A DNA stretch of 64,000 bases from the NCBI GenBank assembly GCA_028822155.1, contig JAPKEJ010000003.1, positions 29,927 to 93,926 on the forward strand. The letters are read 5' to 3'. The notes beneath the pieces are model-generated. The model was not told where the DNA came from. It made no database searches and worked only from the letters and a program-made list of their open reading frames with translations. Below are positions 17,147 through 25,708 of this stretch, piece after piece. Origin of the DNA: Porticoccaceae bacterium (GTDB taxonomy: Bacteria; Pseudomonadota; Gammaproteobacteria; Pseudomonadales; Porticoccaceae). Numbering within the stretch: the first letter of the stretch is position 1; the number at the start of each line of letters is the position of its first letter. Position numbers and translations under genes: made by a program.

Positions 17147-17461
17147 TTAATCCAGCTCTATTTGTAGATTGCCGTTATCAGCCAGACTGACATCATAGGT
17201 TTTAAGTGGCACTCGAGTCAGCTCACCCAAGGGCTTGCCGGTGCGCAAGTCAAAGCGCACACCATGCAGTGGGCAGGCTAGAAAACAGTTTCTAATCCGG
17301 CCGCCGGTTAGTACTGCTCGCTGATGAGTGCACAGATTAGCCACGGCATAAAAGTCTCCATTAGCATTACAGATAAGGATATTTTTCCCGTCCAGGGTGA
17401 CAGCAACTGTTTGGCTGTTGGTGATATCGGTTGCGAGAATTAATGTATCTGTCGTTGCCAT
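17147..17461 (-). CDS. Rieske-type [2Fe-2S] ferredoxin
   Basis: A 104-residue single-domain Rieske protein: C-T-H-Q-R-A and C-P-L-H-G-V provide the Cys/His ligands of the 2Fe-2S cluster. It probably carries electrons to the Rieske oxygenase encoded immediately upstream (17539-18921), as in three-component dioxygenase systems. No dedicated ferredoxin reductase is visible in the window. It is followed two bases later by the MDR gene. Confidence 0.88.
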   Translation of the reverse strand: MATTDTLILATDITNSQTVAVTLDGKNILICNANGDFYAVANLCTHQRAVLTGGRIRNCFLACPLHGVRFDLRTGKPLGELTRVPLKTYDVSLADNGNLQIELD

Positions 17462-17538
17462 AGAAATCTCATGAATTAAATTGTAGGCTTAAGAATAGCC
17501 GAGCCCAGGGGGAAGCTGGAACTCGGCAGTAAAAATCT

Positions 17539-18921
17539 TTAGGCATTGAGGTATTTGTCAATTGATTGGTGCAGATGGCGAATACGGCTCTCTTGATAGC
17601 TTGCCAGGCTTACCGCCCCTTTTCTGGACGCGATCATGCCTTTCTGTACTGCGGCCATATTGCTATCGTCCTGATCAAATACCGGGCCCAGGCCACCGAT
17701 TTCTGGCGCCTCACTAAAGGCTTGATCTGGACGCAGGGTGTTTTTCATCGCGGGCTCTGGACGCTTGGTACCTTTGGGGTAGCGCATCAGAATCATGGTT
17801 TCGAAGATACAGCTATTGTGGTCGTCACCGTTAGGCAGAAAGCGATAGACAATATTACCGTGGTACCCAGTCCATACCTGAGTATTGGGGAACAGCATAT
17901 AAAGTATGGCGTCTTCCAGTTCTGACTTGGTGGCCTGATCTAGGGATTCGCCAATAATCTCACCAAACATTTCTCGGTTGGTCTCTGCCACATAGGTACG
18001 TGCAGTGAGGCCCTCGGGCATTTCATGGCCTTCGGCGCTATCGGTTGCCATACGGCCCGACAGCTCAAGAATGTCGCGCATGGTCTCAGCTTCAGTGACT
18101 TCAGGCATATGCGGGCTGGGCACACCCATAGGGGTGACAGAACGGCTGACATGATCGCCAAAGGTGTCGTACTGGGAGTTGGCATCACCGGTAAAGGTGA
18201 GGATTTCGCTATGGGTTTCTAATGTGTGGAATGATTCCATAAAGGCCTCAGCACCGACTTTCCAGTTGCATTGAACCACGCGCTCAACATGGGCACCTTT
18301 GTAATAGTCGTGCAGTGGGAAGCGGGCGAAGTGCTCTGGCAGGGGGCTGAGGTAGTCTTCCAGAGACACGCAGTTTTCATCGAAGTTAATAAAGATAAAA
18401 CCACCCCAGGTGCCGACTTTTACCTGCGGCAGGCTCATATCTTTTTGGTCTAAATGGCTAAAGTCCCATTTGCAGGGGATGCCTTTAAACTCACCGTTAA
18501 TATCCCAGGTCGCACCGTGGAAGGGGCAGACAAATTCTTCGGCATGGCCATCGCAGTCGCGCAGTATGCGGCCGCGATGCAAGCAGGAATTGATAAAGGC
18601 TTTAAATTCATTTTCACCGGTGCGGGTAACAATAATTGACTGGTCGACGATCTCATAAATATGGTGGTCGCCCACCTCAGGAATATCTTCTTCGCGACAG
18701 GTCATTTGCCAGACTTTGGGCCATAGCTTTTTCTTTTCTAGCTCGTGAAAATCACGGTCAATCCAGCGTCCTACACCTATGTCCTCGTCGCCCATGTAGG
18801 GGTTGGTGTTTTGGCGCAGGTAGGCTGGCACTTCAATAGTTTCGTCGTCAAGTAGATCCTGATAGCTCAGGCCTTCGCAGCGGGCTTCACCCTGCTGTTT
18901 TACTTTAATTAATTCAGACAT
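17539..18921 (-). CDS. Rieske ring-hydroxylating oxygenase, large alpha subunit
   Basis: A 460-residue RHO alpha subunit, longer than the other two. The Rieske ligands are in C-L-H-R-G-R and C-P-F-H-G-A (about 113-136); the mononuclear iron motif is M-E-S-F-H-T-L-E-T-H. An AGGAG ribosome site precedes the ATG. The size and C-L-H-R-G motif resemble aromatic-dioxygenase-type alpha subunits, but no beta subunit follows; a Rieske ferredoxin does. Embedded between the thiolase and ferredoxin genes of the nine-gene operon, it may prepare the ring substrate or a later intermediate. Substrate unknown. Confidence 0.9.
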   Translation of the reverse strand: MSELIKVKQQGEARCEGLSYQDLLDDETIEVPAYLRQNTNPYMGDEDIGVGRWIDRDFHELEKKKLWPKVWQMTCREEDIPEVGDHHIYEIVDQSIIVTRTGENEFKAFINSCLHRGRILRDCDGHAEEFVCPFHGATWDINGEFKGIPCKWDFSHLDQKDMSLPQVKVGTWGGFIFINFDENCVSLEDYLSPLPEHFARFPLHDYYKGAHVERVVQCNWKVGAEAFMESFHTLETHSEILTFTGDANSQYDTFGDHVSRSVTPMGVPSPHMPEVTEAETMRDILELSGRMATDSAEGHEMPEGLTARTYVAETNREMFGEIIGESLDQATKSELEDAILYMLFPNTQVWTGYHGNIVYRFLPNGDDHNSCIFETMILMRYPKGTKRPEPAMKNTLRPDQAFSEAPEIGGLGPVFDQDDSNMAAVQKGMIASRKGAVSLASYQESRIRHLHQSIDKYLNA

Positions 18922-18948
18922 AGAATTTACTCCTGCTTATTGTTTTGA

Positions 18949-20091
18949 TTATTTTGTAATAATATTGACACCACTGATACCCGGGGCACCATAGACATGG
19001 GTATAGCCAACTTTGGGCTCATTAGGCACCTGTCGAGCGCCACCTTCACCGCGCAATTGCACGCATACTTCGTACACCTGACGCAGGCCAGAGGCCCCGA
19101 CCGGTTCACCATTGGCTAAACAGCCGCCATCGGTATTAATGGGTAGGCGGCCATTGATGCCAGTGGCGCCTTCTCGGAGCAGTTTTTCCTGCTCGCCATG
19201 TTCGCAGAAACCATTTTCTGCCATATGCATAATTTCTGTGCCGCTGTCGGTATCCTGAAGCTGCATAACATCGACATCTTCCGGGCCAATACCAGCCTGC
19301 TCAAAAGCAGCCTTAGAGGCGGTGACTGTTGGCGCATCGGCGACCTGCATTGCCTGAGAAGGGGCGAATACTTCGAAACTGCCGTAGTGGCGAGTGCGCA
19401 CGGCGGCAGCTTTTAGAAATAAGGGGTTACTGCAGTACTGATGAGCTTTGTCGGCATTGCAAACAATCAGCGCCGCGCCACCTTCGGCAGGGCTGCAGAA
19501 CATATATTTGCGCAAAGGATCGCTGACCATCATCGAGTTGGCAATCTCTTCATAGCTCAGGGCCTGCTGGCGCCAAGCGGTTGGTGTCAGTGAGCCATTA
19601 GTAAAGGCTTTTTCGGAAACGCGAATCAAGGCGTCTTCGGTAATACCGTGATCGTGCATATAGCGCTGGGTCTTAAGCGCAAAAAACTGGGTGGTGAGCA
19701 TCAATCCGGTCTCTCCATACCAGTCATCCAAACCCCATTCTTTGGGTTGAGGATTAAAAGCGCCGCGGGGATGTTTGTCGAAACCAACCACAACGCCTAC
19801 ATCATACTCGCCGGATTTAATCGCACTGTAGGCGGCATGCAATGAACTGCCACCAGTGGCACAGCCATTCCAGATGTTGGTAAACTGTAGGCCGGTAAGA
19901 CCCAGCTCATTCACTAGCGAGTCGGCATTACCGCCGTCCTGACTGCCGCCATAGGCGAATTGCATATCCGCCCAAGAGAGGTCGGCATCGGCAAGAGCTG
20001 CGCGCACGGCGGAGGCTCCCTGCTGCATGCCAGACATGTCGGGGGAGCGACCAAAGCGATGGAGCCCTATACCTATAATTGCTACATCCAT
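18949..20091 (-). CDS. SCP2-type thiolase/aldolase-like protein (lipid-transfer thiolase)
   Basis: A 380-residue thiolase-fold protein of the non-specific lipid-transfer/SCP2 type. The nucleophile-position Cys77 (W-N-G-C-A-T-G-G) is kept. The C-terminal G-H-P motif is N-G-E-P-V-G-A-S-G, so the catalytic His is replaced by Glu, and the final C-x-G motif is Y-G-A-P-G. It therefore may not be a standard thiolase. The DUF35 gene ends 3 bases before it; such pairs include the retro-aldolase Ltp2-ChsH2 of cholesterol side-chain degradation. A CoA-linked C-C bond cleavage is the best guess. Confidence 0.82.
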   Translation of the reverse strand: MDVAIIGIGLHRFGRSPDMSGMQQGASAVRAALADADLSWADMQFAYGGSQDGGNADSLVNELGLTGLQFTNIWNGCATGGSSLHAAYSAIKSGEYDVGVVVGFDKHPRGAFNPQPKEWGLDDWYGETGLMLTTQFFALKTQRYMHDHGITEDALIRVSEKAFTNGSLTPTAWRQQALSYEEIANSMMVSDPLRKYMFCSPAEGGAALIVCNADKAHQYCSNPLFLKAAAVRTRHYGSFEVFAPSQAMQVADAPTVTASKAAFEQAGIGPEDVDVMQLQDTDSGTEIMHMAENGFCEHGEQEKLLREGATGINGRLPINTDGGCLANGEPVGASGLRQVYEVCVQLRGEGGARQVPNEPKVGYTHVYGAPGISGVNIITK

Positions 20092-20094
20092 AAT

Positions 20095-20526
20095 CTATGC
20101 TTTCCCTGCCGAACTAAAACTAAATGTCATTTTTTGATCGCCGTTTTCGTCAGTACGAAACGGAATAATATCCAGCTTCATGAGCATGCCAATCTCCAGT
20201 TGGTCCGGACTGTTGGCTTGCAGACGAGCTTCGACGCGCACGCCACCGGGCATTTCCACATAGCCAACGCCGTAGGGGCGAAATGTCTCTGGGGTTTCAT
20301 CGCTGTGATAGGGCTGCTTGGGCATGAATGTCTGTATAGTCCAGGTCCACAATATGCCGTGATCACCCAGCTCCACAATAGTGGTATCCCGCGATCCGCA
20401 GCTGCGACAGTCAGGCTGCGCAGGGAAAGCGGCTTCAGCACATTGGGTGCATCGGCTACCCAGTAACTGAGGCTTACTGCTAGGCCAGGTAAATAAGCCT
20501 TCGTGCAATGCAATTTGATTACTCAT
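20095..20526 (-). CDS. DUF35 (zinc ribbon plus OB-fold) protein, thiolase partner
   Basis: A 143-residue DUF35 protein. An N-terminal rubredoxin-like zinc ribbon (C-T-Q-C and C-R-S-C, about residues 26-43) is followed by an OB-fold acyl-CoA-binding domain with Y-G-V-G-Y-V-E. DUF35 proteins bind thiolase-like partners and position acyl-CoA, as in Ltp2-ChsH2 and archaeal HMG-CoA synthase complexes. It lies 3 bases upstream of the thiolase gene and 9 bases after the E3 stop codon. Confidence 0.85.
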   Translation of the reverse strand: MSNQIALHEGLFTWPSSKPQLLGSRCTQCAEAAFPAQPDCRSCGSRDTTIVELGDHGILWTWTIQTFMPKQPYHSDETPETFRPYGVGYVEMPGGVRVEARLQANSPDQLEIGMLMKLDIIPFRTDENGDQKMTFSFSSAGKA

Positions 20527-20535
20527 AAATCGACT

Positions 20536-21927
20536 CTATTGATGTATTGAAAGGCCGAGGCTATCTAATACAGACTCGTGCATACCTTCAGAAACTGTGG
20601 GGTGGGCGTAAATGGTATGCGCAAGCTCCTGCGCTGTAGCCTTAAGCTGTTGCGCTATACCAAAACCCTGAATTTGTTCAGTGACTTCTGCGCCAATCAT
20701 ATGGGCGCCCAGTAGTTCGCCTGTATTAGTATCAAATACTGTTTTGACCAGCCCTTCGCCTTCATTAATCGCGAGAGCCTTGCCGTTGGCACCGAGGTTA
20801 AAGCGTCCGACTCTAATACTATGACCGGCCGCAGTGGCTTGCGCTTCGGTGAGTCCGACACTAGCAATTTGCGGGCGACAGTAGGTGCAGCCCGGTATCT
20901 GATCTTTATTTAAGGGATTAACACCTTCGACACCGACAATTTTTTCGACACAGATAACAGCTTCGTGGCTGGCTTTGTGAGCTAACCATGGGGGACCTGC
21001 GACATCGCCAACAGCATATAATCCCGACAGATTGGTTTTGCCAAATTCGTCGGCGATCAAAAAGCCTTTGTCAGTAGCGACACCGAGTCTCTCAAGACCG
21101 AGGCGCTCAATATTACCCCTGATACCGACAGCCAAAATCACTTGATCAAACATCAGAGCCTGTTGGCCGTCTGGCCCAATAATGTGCGCCACAGTCTCTG
21201 CGCCTGCGCGCTCAACAGATTGGACCAAGTTGTTGGTCAGTACTTTGATACCACGCTTCTTGAAGGATTTTTCAGCTATCTGTGAAATTTCGGGATCTTC
21301 TGCCGGCGTGATTCGTTTTTCTGCTTCGACGAGGGTGACATTGGTGCCTAGGTCGTTGTACAGGCTGGCAAATTCGACGCCAATAGCACCAGCGCCTATC
21401 ACTAGTAAGTTCTTTGGCATGATCGCGGGCGTCATGGCTTCGCTAGCTCCCCAGACAAGGTCACCGTCGATCTCGATGCCGGGTAGATTGCGGGCCCGCG
21501 CGCCTGTAGCAAGGATAATATGCTTGGCTTTGTACTGTGTGACTTTACCTTCCTGCATCACGTCGAGTAGGCATTTTTCGGCCAGACTCGCGGTGCCGTC
21601 AATCACTGTGATATTGTTTTTTTGCATCAGGTAGGCAACACCCTTGCTCAGTTTGCTAACTACCGAACGACTGTGCTGCACCAGCTTGTTGATATCAAAG
21701 TTAATATTATCAATGGTAAATCCGAAGTGCTTTGCCTCTTTTAAAGTATGGGCGATATCGGCGCCGCGAAGCAGGGCCTTGGTCGGGATACAGCCCCAGT
21801 TTAAACAGACACCACCGAGGTGCTGCTTTTCAACTAAGGCGGTTTTAAGACCCAGTTGAGCTGCACGGATAGCCGCGACATAGCCTCCGGGACCACCGCC
21901 AACGACGATAAGGTCATATTGCTGCAT
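20536..21927 (-). CDS. Dihydrolipoyl dehydrogenase (E3)
   Basis: A 463-residue flavoprotein disulfide oxidoreductase, the usual length for E3. FAD motif G-G-G-P-G-G near residue 10; redox disulfide C41-x4-C46 in G-G-V-C-L-N-W-G-C; NAD motif G-A-G-A-I-G-V-E; and the C-terminal H-P-T-V-S-E active-site dyad. It reoxidises the lipoyl group of the adjacent E2 with NAD. It is a dedicated copy within the operon, 15 bases after E2. A genome-wide housekeeping E3 probably exists elsewhere. Confidence 0.93.
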   Translation of the reverse strand: MQQYDLIVVGGGPGGYVAAIRAAQLGLKTALVEKQHLGGVCLNWGCIPTKALLRGADIAHTLKEAKHFGFTIDNINFDINKLVQHSRSVVSKLSKGVAYLMQKNNITVIDGTASLAEKCLLDVMQEGKVTQYKAKHIILATGARARNLPGIEIDGDLVWGASEAMTPAIMPKNLLVIGAGAIGVEFASLYNDLGTNVTLVEAEKRITPAEDPEISQIAEKSFKKRGIKVLTNNLVQSVERAGAETVAHIIGPDGQQALMFDQVILAVGIRGNIERLGLERLGVATDKGFLIADEFGKTNLSGLYAVGDVAGPPWLAHKASHEAVICVEKIVGVEGVNPLNKDQIPGCTYCRPQIASVGLTEAQATAAGHSIRVGRFNLGANGKALAINEGEGLVKTVFDTNTGELLGAHMIGAEVTEQIQGFGIAQQLKATAQELAHTIYAHPTVSEGMHESVLDSLGLSIHQ

Positions 21928-21942
21928 AGTCAGTCCTACTCC

Positions 21943-23427
21943 TTATACCAGCATGGGCGCAGGCTGCTCAAGATAACCTTTAAGAACAGACATAAATTGC
22001 GCGGCGATAGCACCATCAATAATACGGTGATCGCTGGATAGGGTTAGGCTCATCACAGTTGCTATCGCCAGCTCACCATTTTTGACTACAGAGCGCGGTT
22101 CGCCAGCGCCCACGGCCAAAATAGCACCCTGAGGTGGGTTAATGATTGCGTCAAACTGTTTTATACCGTACATACCCAGATTAGAAATACAGAAACTACC
22201 ACCCTGAAATTCGTCGGGCTTGAGACGGTTTAGTTTGGCTCTGGTGGCAAGATCACGTATTTCATTGGAAATAGCTATCAGGCCCTTGCGGTTTGCCTGA
22301 GTAACGATAGGCGTAATTAAGCCATCATTGATAGCGACTGCAACACTAATATTGGCATCGTTAAAATAGGTTATCTGTTCACCGTCAAACTGCACATTCA
22401 GCGCGGGGATTTTGATCAGTGCGCTGGCGCAAGCTTTAACAATAAAATCATTAACCGAGATTTTAGCCTCTGAATTATCGCTATTGACTTGTTTGCGCAC
22501 GGCCAGAAGATTGTCTAGTTCTACGTCAATTTGCACCCGGTAATGGGGCGCGGTTTGCTTCGACGACTGCAGTCGCATGGCAATGGACTTGCGCACACCA
22601 CTAATAGCATGAGACTCAGAGCTAACTGCTAATACAGCATCGACACTTCCGGTAGATTGGGCTGGCAACCTATTCTTCAGCGCAACTGCGGCCTCAACAT
22701 CGGCTTTGCAGACTCGCCCTCGATCTCCACTGACTCGGCATTCGAGCAGATTAATACCCAACTGCTCTGCGATACGCCGTGCGACTGGCGTTGCTTTAAC
22801 ATTGCTGTCATCGCCGTATCGAATTTCAGAAGGGGCCGCACTATTGGTATCCAATAGTCTGCCACCGAAGGCGGTAACGGCAGCTTCCAAGTCGCGTTTG
22901 GATACTCGTCCATGGCGGCCTGTACCGGTTATGTTATTTAGATTCACGCCATAGTCTACTGCTAGGCGACGGGCGACAGGAGAGGCTGAGACATGCCTGT
23001 CGTCCTCCCCTTCGGCTAGTTTTTTGGCATTGCTGCTCGAGGACTGCGGTGGTGACGCGGTGGTGATAGCGTCAATAGCAGTTGCCTCTGGCGTAGTCAA
23101 TTCAGCGGTGGCACCTTCTGATGTCTCAACGACTTTGTGGCTCGCAATAAACGCCTGAATATCTTCGTCACTAGTATCCGCTGATGCCAGCACTGCCAGA
23201 ATGGAACCTACACGATGAGTTTCACCAGGATGCGCAACAATAGCCCGCAGAATGCCGCTGTCTGATGCGGTAACTGTATTGACGATCTTGCTAGTTTCGA
23301 CATCCACTAGATCGTCCTCGACGTTGACCTGATCGCCTATTTCGATGTGCCAGAGATTGATTTCACCTTCGGACATTTCCATACCCCATTTGGGCATATC
23401 GACCGACTTGATTTCATTTATCATCAT
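21943..23427 (-). CDS. Dihydrolipoamide acyltransferase (E2) with two peripheral subunit-binding domains
   Basis: A 494-residue 2-oxoacid dehydrogenase E2. The N-terminal lipoyl domain (1-82) carries K47 in E-T-S-K. Two E3/E1-binding domains follow: S-P-V-A-R-R-L-A at about 149-185 and T-P-V-A-R-R-I-A at about 213-250. The C-terminal catalytic domain ends with D-H-R-I-I-D-G, whose His is the acyltransferase base. The linker is Ser/Ala/Thr-rich. It transfers the acyl group from E1 to CoA. Its ATG overlaps the E1 beta stop codon (TAATG). A doubled binding domain is unusual; most E2 have one. Confidence 0.9.
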   Translation of the reverse strand: MMINEIKSVDMPKWGMEMSEGEINLWHIEIGDQVNVEDDLVDVETSKIVNTVTASDSGILRAIVAHPGETHRVGSILAVLASADTSDEDIQAFIASHKVVETSEGATAELTTPEATAIDAITTASPPQSSSSNAKKLAEGEDDRHVSASPVARRLAVDYGVNLNNITGTGRHGRVSKRDLEAAVTAFGGRLLDTNSAAPSEIRYGDDSNVKATPVARRIAEQLGINLLECRVSGDRGRVCKADVEAAVALKNRLPAQSTGSVDAVLAVSSESHAISGVRKSIAMRLQSSKQTAPHYRVQIDVELDNLLAVRKQVNSDNSEAKISVNDFIVKACASALIKIPALNVQFDGEQITYFNDANISVAVAINDGLITPIVTQANRKGLIAISNEIRDLATRAKLNRLKPDEFQGGSFCISNLGMYGIKQFDAIINPPQGAILAVGAGEPRSVVKNGELAIATVMSLTLSSDHRIIDGAIAAQFMSVLKGYLEQPAPMLV

Positions 23428-24464
23428 TAGGCTCCCAATACTTCCCGAACAGCGGCAAGAACTTTATCCACGTTTGGAACGTAGGCGTCTTCTAATTCAG
23501 GGGCAAAAGGAACCGGCGTATGTGGTGCAGTAACAGTGCGAATCGGCGCCCGTAAACTATAGAAGCCTTTTTCAGCAACAATGCCGGCGATGTCTGAGGC
23601 AAGGCCACAGCGAGGATTACCTTCGTCAACCACAACCAGTCGGCCAGTGACTTCGACGCTCTCAAGAATTGCCTCGTCGTCCAGCGGTGATACGGTGCGT
23701 GGATCGATAACGTCGCAAGTAATACCTTCTTTAGCCAGAATGTCAGCTGCGGCGATGGCGTGGGTAACCATATTGGATATGGCAACTATCGTTACATCTG
23801 TGCCCTGGCGCGGAAACGCAGCCTCACCAAAGGGGATAGCGTACTGTTCGTCAGGTACTTCACAGGCATTATCGTACATGACCTTATGTTCAAGGAAAAT
23901 AACTGGATCGTCATCCCGAATAGCCTGGACCATCAAGCCCTTGGCGTCGTAAGCATTGCTAGGCATTACCACCTTAAGGCCAGCAATATGGGTCACGATT
24001 GAGTGCAGCATACTAGAATGTTGAGCGCCGGCACGCCAGCCTGCGCCGACGGTACCGCGAATCACCATAGGGGTTTTTGATTTGCCACCGAACATATAGC
24101 GAAATTTAGCTGCCTGATTAAAAATTTGATCGAATGAGACGCCGATAAAGTCAAAAAACATAAGTTCTGCCACCGGCCGTAAGCCATTGTTGGCAGCGCC
24201 GGCCGCAGCACCGATAATAGCCGCCTCACTAATAGGTGTGTCTATTACTCTCTCGCGACCAAATTCTGGCATCAGGCCTTTTGTAATACCAAAAACACCA
24301 CCATAGGCATCGTCTTGGCCATCACAACCTGCACCACCGGAAACTTCTTCTCCCAGAATGATAACGGTTGGATCGCGGCGCATTTCTTCACGCAAGGCAT
24401 CATTAATTGCTTCACGGATAGTCTTCAGTGAAGTCTTACCGGCTATATTTGAATTGTTAGTCAT
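23427..24464 (-). CDS. 2-oxoacid (acetoin/pyruvate-type) dehydrogenase E1 beta subunit
   Basis: A 345-residue E1 beta, starting at the ATG at 24464 (M-T-N-N-S-N); upstream in-frame ATGs lie within or at the end of E1 alpha. It has the transketolase-like pyrimidine-binding domain with L-G-E-E-V and the R-G-T-V-G-A-G-W-R substrate/K+ region, followed by the transketolase C-domain. With E1 alpha it decarboxylates or cleaves the substrate on thiamine diphosphate. Sequence style is AcoB-like. Third of the four complex genes in the operon to be read from the E2 side. Confidence 0.92.
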   Translation of the reverse strand: MTNNSNIAGKTSLKTIREAINDALREEMRRDPTVIILGEEVSGGAGCDGQDDAYGGVFGITKGLMPEFGRERVIDTPISEAAIIGAAAGAANNGLRPVAELMFFDFIGVSFDQIFNQAAKFRYMFGGKSKTPMVIRGTVGAGWRAGAQHSSMLHSIVTHIAGLKVVMPSNAYDAKGLMVQAIRDDDPVIFLEHKVMYDNACEVPDEQYAIPFGEAAFPRQGTDVTIVAISNMVTHAIAAADILAKEGITCDVIDPRTVSPLDDEAILESVEVTGRLVVVDEGNPRCGLASDIAGIVAEKGFYSLRAPIRTVTAPHTPVPFAPELEDAYVPNVDKVLAAVREVLGA

Positions 24465-24474
24465 TTTAGTACCC

Positions 24475-25446
24475 TTAGTATGAGCAGTAGACATCGGACA
24501 AAAGGTCCGTGGCGGGATCTGGGTGCGGTGCAACCAAAGCGTCCGCAACAGCTTTTTCTATTTCAGCCATTATTTCTTTGTCAATCTTGTTCATGGCCAC
24601 GGCTTTTAGCCAGCCTTCAGCGATAACGCGCTCGCGGAATATCTTTAAGCAGTCCTGGCTCTTGCGAGCATCTTTAATTTCATTGGTACCACGATAAAGC
24701 TGGGGGTCACCAATGAAATGACCGTCGAAACGCACACACATGGCTTCGATCGCTGTAGGGCCTCCGCCATCACGCGCTCGTTGAGTCGCTACTTTCATCG
24801 CTTCGTAGGTGGTAAAGAAGTCGAGGCCATCAATACACTCAGCAGGCATACCAAAACCGGCGTTGCGATCGGTCAAACTGTCGCAACCGAGACCGTACTT
24901 GGCGGCAGTACCTTCGGCATAACCATTGTTTTCATAAACAAATACATGGGGCAGCTGTAACACAACCGCTAGGTTCATGGCTTCCATTACAGTACCTTGG
25001 TTAGCACTGCCATCACCGTTAAAAGACACTGCGACATTTTTAGTACGCAAGGTCTTGGCTGCTAGGGCAGCACCGTTAACCAGAGGGGGGCCGCCACCAA
25101 CAATAGCATTAGCGCCAAGCATGCCTTTGTCGATATCAGCGATATGCATGGAGCCACCTTTACCTTTGCAAAGGCCGGTAGATCTGCCCATGATTTCTTT
25201 CATCATGCGACCAATGTCACAGCCTTTAGCTATGCAATGGCCATGGCCGCGGTGGGTGCTGCCGATAATATCTTTGTCGCTTAGGTCAATACAAGAGGCA
25301 ACTGCGATTGCTTCTTGACCGTTAGATACATGAACAAAACCTGGAATATTCCCTCCCATGAATTCTTTAACGCAACGCTCTTCGAACTCGCGAATGGTTT
25401 TCATCGAGCGATAGGCTCTGAGTAGAAAATCAGTTTGATACGGCAT
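24475..25446 (-). CDS. 2-oxoacid (acetoin/pyruvate-type) dehydrogenase E1 alpha subunit
   Basis: A 323-residue thiamine-diphosphate-dependent E1 alpha. The ThDP motif G-D-G-S-A-N ends 28 residues later with E-N-N-G-Y; S-T-H-R-G-H-G-H contains the conserved His, and the phosphorylation-loop equivalent is R-F-D-G-H. The length and K-G-G-S-M-H-I segment resemble acetoin dehydrogenase AcoA or bacterial PDH alpha. AGGGGC precedes the ATG. First gene of the nine-gene operon, with promoter and operator at 25486-25526. The substrate may be a 2-oxoacid or alpha-hydroxyketone formed in the pathway. Confidence 0.92.
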   Translation of the reverse strand: MPYQTDFLLRAYRSMKTIREFEERCVKEFMGGNIPGFVHVSNGQEAIAVASCIDLSDKDIIGSTHRGHGHCIAKGCDIGRMMKEIMGRSTGLCKGKGGSMHIADIDKGMLGANAIVGGGPPLVNGAALAAKTLRTKNVAVSFNGDGSANQGTVMEAMNLAVVLQLPHVFVYENNGYAEGTAAKYGLGCDSLTDRNAGFGMPAECIDGLDFFTTYEAMKVATQRARDGGGPTAIEAMCVRFDGHFIGDPQLYRGTNEIKDARKSQDCLKIFRERVIAEGWLKAVAMNKIDKEIMAEIEKAVADALVAPHPDPATDLLSDVYCSY

Positions 25447-25485
25447 GGAGATGCCCCTTTGTTAGATTAATTACAGGCTGTTTAA

Positions 25486-25514
25486 ACTATACATCTTTTA
25501 AGTAAAAAAACAAA
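25486..25514 (-). promoter_or_regulatory. Promoter of the nine-gene E1 alpha-to-MDR operon
   Basis: On the minus strand TTTGTT (25514-25509), a 17-base spacer and TATAGT (25491-25486) form a sigma-70-like promoter about 35 bases before the ribosome site of E1 alpha. The element A/TAAAGATG-TATAGT is nearly the same at 26192-26220. The -35 overlaps the operator half-site. Confidence 0.6.
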
Positions 25515-25526
25515 CATGATGGTTTG
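25511..25526 (-). promoter_or_regulatory. Operator site A: perfect CAAAC-N6-GTTTG
   Basis: CAAAC (25511-25515) and GTTTG (25522-25526) are perfectly inverted with a 6-base spacer. The site covers the -35 element of the nine-gene operon, so binding would block RNA polymerase. It is the best-conserved of five related sites in the island. Confidence 0.65.
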
Positions 25527-25708
25527 GTAATATTCTAATCCAAAAAGAAGGATAATAGACGCCGTTGCACATTTATTTACTAGTGTTTTTGATAGCAGGC
25601 TAATCAATGGAGGTAAAGGTTTCGGGTATAAACTGAGACCTAATAAAGGCGTCACTCTTTAGGCTTATCGCTGATGGAATTTCGTGTTCAAAATCATTCC
25701 AGCATCAC

